A stretch of DNA of 64,000 nt from Polaromonas sp. P2-4 (lineage in GTDB: Bacteria > Pseudomonadota > Gammaproteobacteria > Burkholderiales > Burkholderiaceae_C), in contig CP087965.1 of the NCBI GenBank assembly GCA_024703855.1, positions 1,496,001 to 1,560,000 of the forward strand, in the 5' to 3' direction. The stretch's first letter is position 1, and each line of letters starts with the position of its first letter. The notes beneath the pieces were generated by a model that worked only from the letters and a program-made list of their open reading frames with translations, did not search any database and was not told the origin of the DNA. Position numbers and translations under genes: made by a program. Shown in pieces: positions 36,501-44,600 of the stretch.

Positions 36501-38313
36501 GCGTTGAGCCGGAGGCAATGCGGTTGTTGGCCTCACCCGGCGGCAGATTCAAGCCGGTCGGGGTGTAGGTGATCTTGCCTTCGTAGACTTCGTTATACAG
36601 GTCCGGACGAACGATGATGCGCCAGTTGCCGTCTTTCAGCGGCGGAAGCTTGGCTTTCAACAGGCCGCTGTAGCTGCCTTGCGATCCGAGGTCGCCATTG
36701 TGATCAACCTTGCCGAGCAAGGTATCGCCCAAGTCCCATGCGTTGTCGCTGGAGAGATAGAGCGCATCGGTCCAGTGGCCATAGGCGGTGTTGATCGAAT
36801 CGTTGACCACCGTGTAGTTGATCTGGATTTCGTCGCCCACATTGGCTTGCGCCGGCACCACCACGTTGCTGACCTTGAGGTCGGCCGGCGGCGGCGTCTC
36901 GACGATGATCGGCTGTACCGCTGCGGTCGTGTTGTTCTGTTCCTTGCCGAATTCGCGCACCCTGCCGAATTCGCCGCCGCCCCAGGCGCGTGCCGGATCG
37001 GTAATCACGAACACGTAGTAAGCGCCTTCCAGGTCGCGCGGCGCGGTCACGGTAAGGCTCCCGCCATAGCTGCCGCCGGCGGCCAGGCCGCCGCCATGAG
37101 CGATGTATCCGACGTAGCGGTCCTGGTTGATGTCGAGGAAGCGATCCTTGGACAAGTAAATCAAGTCGTTCCAGGACGATTGATCGTTCGGTGTGTTGCC
37201 GCCGGCATTGATCACCTGATAGGTGACGTTGAAGCTCTGGCCGGCCAGCACCGAAGCCGGCGCCGTGACCGACGCCACTTGCAGATCCGGCGGCGTTACC
37301 AGTGTGATCGGCAATGCGATCGAAGCAACGTTGTTGCCCTCGTCCTTGAATTCCTTGACAGAATCCGAGATGGCGTTGTCCAGGTTATCCAGTCCATCGC
37401 GAATCGTGCTCGGCTCGCTGTGATAGAAATCCTTGGTGGTCGAGGTATCGGCCTTGACGATGATGTGGAAATTGCCGCTGATCGATTCAGGCAGGTTGAA
37501 CGTCGCCGAATTGGTATACGACTCGCCCGGTTTCAGGTACTTGGGCTTGTTGTTTTCGTACAGCGCGGTGGAACGAATGCGGTACAAGGTTTCCGTGTTG
37601 GAACCACGATCCACCAGCGGATAGTCGGAACTGTCGAGCGAATCGTCGCGCGACAGGTAGACGCCGTCGAACCAGCCGTTGGTGCGCGTCTCGCGTGCCG
37701 CGGTTGGTGACGGTCCAGGTAACGGTGATCTGCTGGCCCGACGAGGGCGCCGGGTCGGACACCGTGATAGTGTCGATCTGCAGATCCGGCTCGCGATAGG
37801 TAATGTTGAGGCGCCGCGCGCCATGTTGTTATTGTTGAGTGCACCTTCGTAGACCGTGCCAGTGTAGAAATCGCGCACGCCATCGTTGTTGCCGCCATTG
37901 TTGATTTCACCTTGCGCCGTGTACTGCCCCCACCACTGCGGGTTGCGCACGGCATCGGTGATGACGTAGATGTAGTACGGTCCATCGGTGCCAGGCGGCA
38001 GCTTGATCTTGGTCGATGCCGTGTAGCTGGCGCCGGTGGCCAATCCATTGACATTCGAATGGCCGATCGATCCCATGAAAGTGGCGCGACTCGGGATGAA
38101 GGTCGGATCTTTACTGAAGAACACGTCATCGACCCAATCCGCGTACCGGGCCAGACCGCGTCGCCCTGATTGATCACGGTCCATGACACGACGGTGTCCT
38201 CGCCGGAAAAGTTTTCCGGCTGGGTCTCGACCGACGTGACCTGCAGGTCGGCCGCATGGGGCGTGACCGTCGAGCCGGCACCGAGCATGTTGTTGCTGTC
38301 GCTGATTTCCCAA
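27295..38313 (-). CDS. Giant protein segment 8: CARDB, TIG, propeller, putative-Ig and RHS-like regions
   Basis: The longest uninterrupted piece; family sequence starts at about 38150 (WVDDVFFSKDPTFIPS). In order: CARDB domains to about 36.5 kb; a PPC-like unit (ARLYKVSVASGETLRITLDS) and a TIG/IPT domain (YGSSFKAGALVKLSRPG) at 36.4-35.9; a large domain of unknown type at 35.8-34.0; a propeller-like region (VDSVGQLWVMTGSELLQVDA; FGADGRLWAVRWTGA) at 33.5-32.8; an SbsA-like Ig domain at 32.6; eight or nine putative-Ig (He_PIG) repeats (GTYNDVTVIASDGKATVSQS) at 31.9-29.0; and an RHS-like section (YTLIGPDGTRYTLDTGGKVS; MVYRYDSENRLILARSLNSQ) at 28.5-27.55. Family frame is lost at about 27510. Confidence 0.8.
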   Translation of the reverse strand: MGNQRQQQHARCRLDGHAPCGRPAGHVGRDPAGKLFRRGHRRVMDRDQSGRRGLARYADWVDDVFFSKDPTFIPSRATFMGSIGHSNVNGLATGASYTASTKIKLPPGTDGPYYIYVITDAVRNPQWWGQYTAQGEINNGGNNDGVRDFYTGTVYEGALNNNNMARGASTLPIASRICRSTLSRCPTRRPRRASRSPLPGPSPTAARETRTNGWFDGVYLSRDDSLDSSDYPLVDRGSNTETLYRIRSTALYENNKPKYLKPGESYTNSATFNLPESISGNFHIIVKADTSTTKDFYHSEPSTIRDGLDNLDNAISDSVKEFKDEGNNVASIALPITLVTPPDLQVASVTAPASVLAGQSFNVTYQVINAGGNTPNDQSSWNDLIYLSKDRFLDINQDRYVGYIAHGGGLAAGGSYGGSLTVTAPRDLEGAYYVFVITDPARAWGGGEFGRVREFGKEQNNTTAAVQPIIVETPPPADLKVSNVVVPAQANVGDEIQINYTVVNDSINTAYGHWTDALYLSSDNAWDLGDTLLGKVDHNGDLGSQGSYSGLLKAKLPPLKDGNWRIIVRPDLYNEVYEGKITYTPTGLNLPPGEANNRIASGSTLQVQVPVLGVASPLQTTLTAGQARLYKVSVASGETLRITLDSSATDGSNELYIRYGDIPTGFAFDAAYSNPVAADQQVMIPTTQAGDYYVLVRARQGGETAVTLRADLLPLSITKVTPDQGGTGDDDHRWVTFDIYGSSFKAGALVKLSRPGVYEVEPDRWQVLDATHIRAIFDLRTVPHGLYDVVVTNPDGTRVVEANRYLVERGIEADVTIGVGGPRTLSPGDNGLYSVSLQSLTNVDTPYVRFDFGATEMGYSDDVLEGLGLPYVLFGANVGGSGDGRTTDAAGNTQTYGPTPTSGLPRADVPWAKLDGAQDTGGFNLAPGYAFDVAAGGFVGMSFNLQTYPGLKEWLNYDFEGLRDKLYATHPDWKAQGLLDGGVQDLNKIQAGLAAKFLSHEEDVHITKLEALAMPFRFNLAGAATALTRDEFIAEQTEHAQKLRTAILADATAPSALGVLAADSEQWTAGWLGALEAAGLLRPLSEAPPIRENPKVISLNATLGTGILLAKGGESYSTQADLLGFFAKVQQWYGDTAKWAGDPDAAKAEVEYEEVRTDENGNEVYIPVPKMADAADFDRHAQQETQFLNFNVFAGGSTELEYLRHIGVLDANFNPVSAQALNLTQYLQQAAQQNADAQALISVRGPQGALAADGTSYVPAATPLPYTVSFNNSTNHAVGQIRIVSQLDADLDPRSLRLGDLKLGDINVHIPADKANFQGDFDFTGNKGFILRVSAGIDVQTRTATWLLQAIDPDTGEVMHDPQRGLLAPSIDPNQANADQLKRGFVSYTVQSLDIAHSNATISASARIFLDDVPPVDSSVITSTLDAHAPVTVTTVTSLGNNADGEPSFDVTWSATDDASGVKSVTVYVAEDGGDFKIWKRQVDPGQTQAVFNGVAGKRYEFLAVAVDNAGNREAAAVANAVLPDDGTRQAVLDGLGVIETLSQTAELPLAAPDRSYESNTLFEQATHALPGQKAPAQPSDLNSVLAPFTLRGFADGFAAGDADIGALAMVELADHSVLVSGGSLRNEVFRYGKDGGRSTTPLFTLDVPVIDMAVDSVGQLWVMTGSELLQVDADSGAIVRRMNGPGQDPLTHALAIQKSTGDIYVSSGNGIEIFRPNEIDPTKSWKHFSNQRVGDLAFGADGRLWAVRWTGATIASAVPGATTDIVSFPMSGRTVGRPELEYRLNGIIDSIAFGAAGTELDGVMVASSNLKQRPVVAGATDVPHQASVWMIELQSRRAVQVAAGGTRGESIVATSDGRILVAQTGHVDEIAPLHAPKVTAISVPDGSLVPLPVGQVAVTFDQAMWLGAQSGDDASVLDPENFTFTALGANAGRVIVPQSVRWDALRRTAYLDVNGLPAGQYQFDISGTLRSQNQARMAQGYVSTFTAVLDMSSQVRVEFSNTRADRATGEVSYDVSLTNIGTDDLNGPLMLLLDPGLYFGDSIAGTTGGNGDQSDLWILNVTAGLQALGGKLAVGATLANQTITVMPANRFGTQAGMASLAKFNLGHGVYAVPQENIPPVLTVAGADNIDADTLEVATAGQLWTGQVEAIDSDGTQFFWELVQAPQGVTLTPLTDYLTSEIGYHSIATLNWTPTTRDLANSEIVVRVQDSRGGVAFKRFVVPVIGGNNSPTVDAVNDIALTEGETLSLPLTAADADGDRLTVTIRNLPAGAVFNAATGMLTWVPGYDQAGTYNDVTVIASDGKATVSQSFNITVEQGYAKPTLAAVAPQVLREGDRYALQLAGDMPGGLPVAGPPQDGQGPLGGQRGVGAQYLQADGTTIALEYSAPWLPGGATLNSDTGWFEWTPDFAQHGSFTIPFSITATFTPPDGETVVTTVTRNIVFNVLNTNGAPVFDASETWNVLEGQPLTVSVFAFDPDNPGFEPKVRLTPTSPATGGDVTAATVTYQVSGLPAEAVFDQETLEIIWTPGYTQAGTYSITVTATDDGDSTGTPAVSQLTLPIVVSDANRAPEIGDVSNAFVDKGATLDIPVNAVDADGNPLEITLFGLPRFATYTQNPSNDGAASGTVHFAPGTGDRGDYAITVVARDNGSGNVNQVLTQAKTFVLTVRSPSEPPVVTAPSQVVAVVGQPVSVPISVRDMDQDALTYSALGLPSGAELTALAQYGQAMLTWTPTAGDVGPHDIEILVTDSGLGPQDAGYQPGNDTPVPNVVTHRLRVIVRSTNAAPELLGVQVNGAQVTDSGDPATALQVSATEGSALSIELFGRDADTDLINWSTAGLPRGMTFEVPAAGNGSRVVLNWTPDLFAAQDSNTGTPGLWRFTVKGSDGSAEVTRTFEIAVTNFNQTPRILPMPLQLVSEDYTLSFTVRTGDADSDIVQTSLIYDDSTPAGVFFDGSTGYFEWTPDQNAVNNAAADNTPYTLTFSATDGVATTTQTVQVRVFDVNRVPRLTANNHAVVTGQTISIPVQLGGDVNSNGIVAIDDDGSAQTAALAISFTGLPEGAQYDPQTGLLNWMPGPGQIGDFVVSARVSDGRNTTVRTFTIRSVADAAANEPKILVSTTPSTPAQPGQTIVATVRADAYSGVANIAVEVRRTGMDSDQWQTVALDGAGRMRLIATQPGLIEVRVTAIDRDGFQSTQVHTIRVKDLADTQAPSIAWSGALAGATALGRPVDIASVTVLQASLQERQLMGYRLEIAPANSSAWSTLAEQSAAAADSNLQLSLASLDPALFANGVYQLRFSAWDLVGRTSEINARVIIDTAQKNLAAETVTDVSYLLGGHTLALTRSFDATADADFGNWRIPALDLRLTSDQAETTASGAIAPWQEGAVWLQVPDSLSSAGAAQQYLSFTLGTTSERLGNEPGAPLVWHPLFTGSQGWTLVAHGDLDSGPEMLVRQGHRLYSQLTGLPWVPTSYTLIGPDGTRYTLDTGGKVSDIKFAGGAQWLVSDAGVAAVTGDNAARVDFIRDTQGRISRVTGPGDTEGSDAKTMVYRYDSENRLILARSLNSQDFGTPYGYDAAGNPFADTITANLGAAVNWLSSDTANQWRGACKRVKPPRSPSRYARANWHPQSRCQARKARSSSRWKRNWPIRRQAWRSSAPPCSATPASPASEPCCCA

Positions 38314-38630
38314 ACGTTGTTGCCAGCGTCGGTTTTTACAACCACATAGCGTCCCTTGACCGATGGGCCGAGCTGCACGGTTTGGGTGACGCTGTAGCGC
38401 TCGCTATTGCCCAGCGTGCGCTGCTGGGTGTAGTTGCCGAGGAACCAGGTCTCGGTTGACGCGTCCAGGTTCGGGTTGTTGGTGATGTAGACCGAATCGG
38501 TCCAACTGCCTGAGAAAGCGTCGCCGCGGTTCTGCACCGAGTAGGTGAAACTGTAAGCACCGCCGGCGTCGACTGCGGTCAGGCCGCTGATCTCGCTCAC
38601 GGTCAGATCGGGCGGCGTGATGCCCAGCAC
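37533..38630 (-). CDS. Giant protein segment 7: CARDB array, true frame only to about 38150
   Basis: The family frame is followed from 38630 (PPDLTVSEISGLTAVDAGG) to about 38150 (TVVSWTVINQGDAVWPGTRI). The rest of this open frame is composition shadow, because the protein continues in the frame of segment 8. A further short excursion at about 37815-37695 is in a third frame (SDPAPSSGQQITVTWTVTNR). Confidence 0.65.
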   Translation of the reverse strand: MLGITPPDLTVSEISGLTAVDAGGAYSFTYSVQNRGDAFSGSWTDSVYITNNPNLDASTETWFLGNYTQQRTLGNSERYSVTQTVQLGPSVKGRYVVVKTDAGNNVWEISDSNNMLGAGSTVTPHAADLQVTSVETQPENFSGEDTVVSWTVINQGDAVWPGTRIGSMTCSSVKIRPSSRVAPLSWDRSAIRMSMDWPPAPATRHRPRSSCRLAPMDRTTSTSSPMPCATRSGGGSTRRKVKSTMAATTMACAISTLARSTKVHSTITTWRAAPQHYLSRAGSADRHYHGVRPGALVGPADHRYLDRHQPRHARRAPTAGSTASTCRATIRSTVPTIRWWIVVPTRKPCTAFVPPRCTKTTSPST

Positions 38631-40543
38631 CGCGATGCGCGCGCCTTGAAGTTGTTGTTATCGGAATCGCTAGGATCGTCCGGATTGGTGTTGGCCGCCA
38701 GCGTATCCTCGAGGATCGCGTTATAGGTGTCGCTCCATACGGTGATGAAGTAATTGCCGGACATCACATTGTCCGGAATGCTGACGTTCGCTGTGCCGAG
38801 ATAGTCCTCGCCCACTGCCAGATTGCCGGTGTGCGTCACCGAACCCAGCAGGATGTCGCCCTTGTACGCGCCGGGACGGCGTTTGTCACGCGCCAGCCAG
38901 ATGGTGTCGGTCCAACTGTTGACCGCGGCCGCTTCGCCGCGCGTGGTGTTGCTGCCGAGATTGGCCACCTTGTAGCGGACTTCAATGCTGGCGCCGTGCA
39001 CTGCCTGCGCCGGCGCCACGATATCGCTGGTGACCAGATCGCTGAACGGCACCGGATCGACGTAGAAATGCGCCGCCTTGACGTTGTTGCCTTCGCTCGG
39101 ATACTCGTCGATGTTGTTATTGCCGTCGGCCACCACGATCAGGTAAGCGTCACCGCGATAGCGGATCGGAATATTGATCGCCGTGCCTTCGGTGGAATAG
39201 CTCTCGGTCGGCGCCAGCGCGGCGCCGTTGCTGAACTGGCCAACCAGAACATCGTCGCCGCTGAGGTTGCCGTCCAGCGAGAGATACACCTTGTCGGTCC
39301 AACGTCCGCTCGCAGCCGTCGGTCCTTGATTGACCACGGTGTAGCGAATCGAGGTGCTGGTGCCGGACGTGACATGATCGGGCACTGTGATGGTTCCGAT
39401 TCGCAGATCCGGACGGTCATTGAGGCTGATCTGCGCAGTATCAGCCGACATCAGCGCATTGTTGTTGCGCGCATCGCCATACTCGTAGACCTGGGCCCCG
39501 CCGCCGCCGAGATTGGCGTTGGTGATGACTCTGATCCGGTACAGGCCTTCGATCTTGGATGGCAGGCGCACCTGCTCGGTGCGGGTGTAACGTATGCCGG
39601 AATCCAGGCCGCGATCATAGGTAAAGGAGCCGAGCGTGACAACGCCACCGCCGTTGACCGCAATCAACTGGACGATATCGACCCATATGCCGGTGGCGCG
39701 TGCTTCGCCCTGATTGACCACGCTCCACGACACATCGATCACCGCACCTTCTTGCGCGGTTGTCGGGAGCGTAATGGTTTCGACCTTCAGATCCGGAGAC
39801 TTGGAAAGCTCGACCGGAATCGACACGGTGCTGCCGACGTTGTTGTTGGTGAAGATGAACTCGAACGGACCGCCGGTACGCACATTGATGTAGAAGTTGC
39901 CTTCGATGCCCTCCGGCAGCGTCACGTCGATGCTGCGGGTATAGCGATCGCCGACGGCGAGCTGGCCGATGTGGCTGGCCGTGCCCAGCTGCGCTACCAC
40001 ATTGCTGCCGTCCGGATTGCGGCTCAACCACACCTGATCGGACCACTCCGCGGTGTTGGTCAAGCCGATGCCGTTGTTGACCACGTCCCAAGAGACGTGC
40101 AGCGGACGCCCGCTGGCAGCAGTGCCTGTCGTGGTAACCGATGCGACCTGCAGATCCGCATACGCGACAGTCATCACGTCGACGCCGTGCGCCAGGCGGC
40201 CGATGTTGTTGCCCTCCGCACCGTTCTCGAATACCTCCGACTTGGCGTCACTGACGACGAACAGCTTGTAGCGTCCGGTGGTGGCCGGCGGGAGCAGGAA
40301 TCGTTCGCTGCGAATATAGGAGGCGCCCGCCTCGATCCCGCCGTTGTGACGGAATTCGCCCACCACAATGTCGTCGCCGTTGCCGTAGGTATCGTCCTGC
40401 GAAAGCACCACGCGATCAGTCCAGCTTGAGGTGATGCCGGCCCCGGTTCCCTGGTTGATCACGGTCCAGCTGACGTCGATCGGAGCCGGATCGTCAATGA
40501 CGCGGTCCGGTGCCGTCACGCCCTGAAACCGTGAGGTCGGCAT
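38603..40543 (-). CDS. Giant protein segment 6: CARDB array
   Basis: Five CARDB domains in tandem, each about 125 residues, with VSWDVVNNGIGLTNTAEWSD, VSWSVVNQGEARATGIWVDI and IRYTVVNQGPTAASGRWTDK as the central strand of successive copies. Spacing and linkers match segment 5, which confirms that the boundary at about 40.5 kb is a frame change and not a gene boundary. Confidence 0.75.
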   Translation of the reverse strand: MPTSRFQGVTAPDRVIDDPAPIDVSWTVINQGTGAGITSSWTDRVVLSQDDTYGNGDDIVVGEFRHNGGIEAGASYIRSERFLLPPATTGRYKLFVVSDAKSEVFENGAEGNNIGRLAHGVDVMTVAYADLQVASVTTTGTAASGRPLHVSWDVVNNGIGLTNTAEWSDQVWLSRNPDGSNVVAQLGTASHIGQLAVGDRYTRSIDVTLPEGIEGNFYINVRTGGPFEFIFTNNNVGSTVSIPVELSKSPDLKVETITLPTTAQEGAVIDVSWSVVNQGEARATGIWVDIVQLIAVNGGGVVTLGSFTYDRGLDSGIRYTRTEQVRLPSKIEGLYRIRVITNANLGGGGAQVYEYGDARNNNALMSADTAQISLNDRPDLRIGTITVPDHVTSGTSTSIRYTVVNQGPTAASGRWTDKVYLSLDGNLSGDDVLVGQFSNGAALAPTESYSTEGTAINIPIRYRGDAYLIVVADGNNNIDEYPSEGNNVKAAHFYVDPVPFSDLVTSDIVAPAQAVHGASIEVRYKVANLGSNTTRGEAAAVNSWTDTIWLARDKRRPGAYKGDILLGSVTHTGNLAVGEDYLGTANVSIPDNVMSGNYFITVWSDTYNAILEDTLAANTNPDDPSDSDNNNFKARASRCWASRRPI

Positions 40544-41585
40544 AGGGCGACAGATTGACCGTGACGTTGCGGCTCACGCGATTGTCGGTTCGCGAATGAT
40601 CGTCGATGGCGTTGCCGGAATCGGTGATCACCAGCAGTTCGTATTCACCGCTGAAATCGAGCGGAACCGTGAAATCGACGGAAGCCGCGTAGGAAGCGCC
40701 GGTAGCCAGTCCGCCGTTACGCGGCACGGTTGCCATCAGGCGCGAGACGCCAGCCTTGGACAGGTACACCTGGTCGGTCCAATTGGACCCTACCTGATTG
40801 CCGATATTGGTGACAGTCCAGTCGACCTGAACTTGGGCGCCGGACTGTACCAAGCTTGTGCCCTGCACATTGCTCAATTGCAGATCAGGGCGGGCGACAT
40901 GCACGCCGGCTGCGGAAACAACCTGGTTATTGCTCTCGCCGGCAAGCTCGGACACCGTGTTGTCGGCGTCGGTGCGCACCACCCATGTGAAATCGCCTTC
41001 GTAGAACCAGTACGGCAACGTGAAATTCACGGTACGGGTGACGCTGGCGCCGATTTCCAGCCGGTCGCTGTTGAATATGCTCGCGACCTCGGTCAGCCCA
41101 TTGATGCCGCGATCGACGTATATGCGGTCGCGCCACGGCCCGATAGCGGCGGCGGTACCATTGTTGCCCGCCGTGTACGTAATGGTGACAGGGTCGTTGG
41201 GCCGCACGGAAGTCGGACCTGTGACGTTGGAGACAGTCAGGTCGGCAGCCAGCTCGGCCAGAATCTGCGTCGATGTGGCGGCCACGGCAGTGTTATTGCC
41301 GGTATTGGAGCGCTCAAAGACGTTGCCAAAGGCATCGGTCTTGACGATAAAGTACATGTACCCCACGCCAACCGTGCGAGGCAATATCATGTCAAAGGCA
41401 GCGCTATAGCTGCTGCCGACCGCCAGCGGGCCTACATGCGTCAGCGATCCGATCAGGACGGCACCGGCGCCCATTGTGGGGGAGGTGGAAAGGTACACCT
41501 GGTCTACCCACCGGTTGATGTCGGTCGCAATCGTGCCTTGGTTACGTACGGTCCACTCGACGCGCGGCGCCTCCGATGTGGGCAT
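40494..41585 (-). CDS. Giant protein segment 5: CARDB array
   Basis: About three CARDB (cell-adhesion-related) domains. Each starts ADLTVSNV or PDLQLSNV, contains a tryptophan-rich strand (VDWTVTNIGNQ, SNWTDQVYLSK) and closes with the asparagine-rich linker (ESNNQVV, RTDNRVS) typical of the fold. Confidence 0.75.
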   Translation of the reverse strand: MPTSEAPRVEWTVRNQGTIATDINRWVDQVYLSTSPTMGAGAVLIGSLTHVGPLAVGSSYSAAFDMILPRTVGVGYMYFIVKTDAFGNVFERSNTGNNTAVAATSTQILAELAADLTVSNVTGPTSVRPNDPVTITYTAGNNGTAAAIGPWRDRIYVDRGINGLTEVASIFNSDRLEIGASVTRTVNFTLPYWFYEGDFTWVVRTDADNTVSELAGESNNQVVSAAGVHVARPDLQLSNVQGTSLVQSGAQVQVDWTVTNIGNQVGSNWTDQVYLSKAGVSRLMATVPRNGGLATGASYAASVDFTVPLDFSGEYELLVITDSGNAIDDHSRTDNRVSRNVTVNLSPYADLTVSGRDGTGPRH

Positions 41586-41632
41586 CCACCGGCACCAAAG
41601 TTATTTCGGGCGTTAAATCCGCATAGGTGGCG

Positions 41633-44600
41633 CTAATCGTGATCGGGGTCGAGACGCGCGTATTGTCGGCGCGTATCGGGTTCGAGCACCGCATTCAGTA
41701 CGTCGGTTACCACCGCGATACGATAAGGACCTTCAATCCGAGTCGGTATCTTTACCGAAGCTGTCGCGACATAGCTCGTTCCGGCGGCAAGCGCGCCATT
41801 GCGTGCGACGCTACCCAGAACCACATCGTCGGCATTACCGACTACACCGTCCTGCGACAGGATGATGCGGTCGATCCAGGATGATGAAGTGGCGACTGGT
41901 CCCTGGTTGGTGATTTGCCAGATCACGTCAATGTCGTCGCCTGAACTCGCCGTTGCCGGCACAGTCACGCTGCTCACGGTCAAATCGGCGTAGGGCTTTA
42001 CTTGCGATGCGATATTGGTCGAGGATGCGTTGTTGCTTTCAGCATTGCCGGCTTGATTAGCCTCGAAAATCGTTCCTGCACCGGCGCTGTTTTTGTCGGC
42101 GGCGACACTGATTTCGATGTCGCCGGCGCCTCGAATTCCGTCCGGCAATTTGAATGTGAATGAACGTGCTCTTGACTGGCCAGCACCGATGGCGCCATTG
42201 CCAGAGAGCGTAGGGTCATAGTAGACGGTAGTCTTGTTGAGCTCCTCTCCCGTGGTCTTGTTCTTGATTACTACCAGGTCATAGAAAGCGCCGGAGACTG
42301 ATGCATTGCCGCTGTTGAAGTCGTTCCAGCGGAGGGTGATGGTGTCGCCCGACTGAATGGCGTTCTGGTCTACCGCCAGATTCTGGATCTGCAGGTCTGG
42401 GTAAGGCGCCAGTGTTGAGGTCGCGCTCAGCTGGGCCGTGTTGTTGCTCTCGGCGGTGCCGGCAACACTACTTTCAAAGACGTTGTTGTAGTAGTCGGCG
42501 GTGACCTGGATGTCAAAGGTGCCCGCTCCGCGCAATCCATCAGGCAGCTTGAAGCTGTAGCTGCGCTCCTGTCCCTGGCCGGCTGCCACTTGGGCGGCAT
42601 TGAAGTACACCGTGGTGTCGAGCAGGACTTCGTTGGTGCCGGTGTTGCGCAGGTAGACGCGGTCGTAGTACGCGCCGTTGAGCGCCTTGTTGCCGCTGTT
42701 GAAGTCGTTCCAGCGGATGGTGATGGTGTCGCCCGACTGGATGGTGATCTGGTCTACTGCCAGGTTCTGGCTCTGCAGATCTGGGTAAGGCGCCAGTGTT
42801 GAGGTCGCGCTCAGCTGGGCCGCGTTATTGCTCTCGGCGGTGCCGGCGACGTTGCTTTCAAAGACGTAGTTGTAGTAGTCACCGGTCACCTGGATGTCCA
42901 AGGCGCCTACTCCGCGCGATCCATCGGGCAGCTTGAAGCTGTAGCTGCGCTCCTGTCCCTGGCCGGCTGCCACTTGGGCGGCGCTGAAATACACCGTGGT
43001 GTCGAGCAGGACTTCGTTGGTGCTGGTGTTACGCAAATAGACGCGGTCGTAGTACGCGCCGTTGACCATCGCAAGGCCGCTGTTGAAATCGTTCCAGCGG
43101 ATGGTGATGGTGTCGCCTGATTGGATGGCGTTCTGGTCTACCGCCAGGTTCTGGATCTGCAGGTCTGGGTAAGGCGCCAGCGTTGAGGTCGCGCCCAGCT
43201 GGGCCGTGTTGTTGCTCTCGCCGGTGCCGGCGATGGTGCTTTCAAAAACGTTGTTGTTGTAGTCGGCGGTGACCTGGATGTCAAAAGTGCCTGTTCCGCG
43301 CAATCCATCGGGCAGCTTGAAGCTGTAGCTGCGCTCCTGCCCCTGGCCTACTGCCACTTGGGCGGCATTGAAGTACACCGTGGTGTCGAGCAGGACTTCG
43401 TTGGTGCTGGTGTTGCGCAAATAGACGCGGTCGAAGTACGCGCCGTTGACCATCGAAAGGCCGCCGTTGAAATCGTTCCAGCGGATGGTGATGGTATCGC
43501 CCGATTGGATGACGTTCTGGTCTACGGACAGATTCTGCACCCGCAGGTCCGGATACGGCGCCAGCGTTGAGGTCACGCTCAGCTGGGTCGTGTTGTTGCT
43601 CTCGCCAGTGCCGGCAACGTTGCTTTCATAAAAATTGTTGTTGTAATCGCTGGTGACCTGGATGTCGAAATTGCCTGCTCCGCGCGATCCATCGGGCAGC
43701 TTGAAGCTGTAGCTGCGCTCCTGCCCCTGGCCAGCTGCAATTTGGGCGGCGCTGAAGTACACCGTGGTGTCGAGCAACACTTCGTTGGTGCTGGTGTTGC
43801 GCAGGTAGACGCGGTCGTAATATGCGCCGTTGAGCTCCCCAACGCCACCGTTGAAGTCACTCCAGCGGATGGTGATGGTGTCGCCCGATTGGATAGTGTT
43901 CTGGTCTACCGCCAGATTCCTGACTTGCAGGTCAAGATCCGGGCGCACCAGATTGATGACGCTGGACGCCAGAGTGTTGTTGTTCTCGCTCGATTCGCTG
44001 TGATAGCCGAACTCGTCGGTACGTACTATCAAGTAATAATTACCTGTTGCGAAATCGCTGCGTACGGGAAGAGCTACCTGAGCAGTGCGGGTGTACTGGC
44101 CGTTGGCTTCCAATGGATTGGCGTTCGCCAACACATAAGTCAAGCGAATGTCGTCGCCACCCAATACGTTGTCGTGGGACAGCCATACGCTGTCATACCA
44201 ATTGGCTTGCTGCGCCGGATCGGTGCCGATGTTCTTGACAGTCCAGGATACGTCGAGCGTTTGTCCGAATGTGCTGCTGCTCACCGTATTTACGGCGGTC
44301 ACGGTCAGGTCTGGCGAGCGTACGGTAACGGCGGCACGGTAACCATCGGCACTTTCACCTTTGATGCCGTTGTTATTCTGGTCCATCGCATTGCCGACGA
44401 TGTCGACGATGTTGGGTCCGATGACCAGCTCGTACTGCCCCAGGGTCATTTGACTATTGAACCGTACGCTCACCACATTACCGACCACAGTCACACTGGT
44501 GATCTGTCCAAGCAGATTGGTGCCGCCAGGACCGGTAAAACTGGTCACATCGGCCAAAGTGACGCTGGCTGCGCTAACGGCCTCGCTGAACGCAAAGTCA

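Noticed and set aside
42391..43926. CRISPR array
   Set aside because: The 384-bp periodic repeats are coding and in frame; there are no short repeats with unique spacers anywhere in the window.
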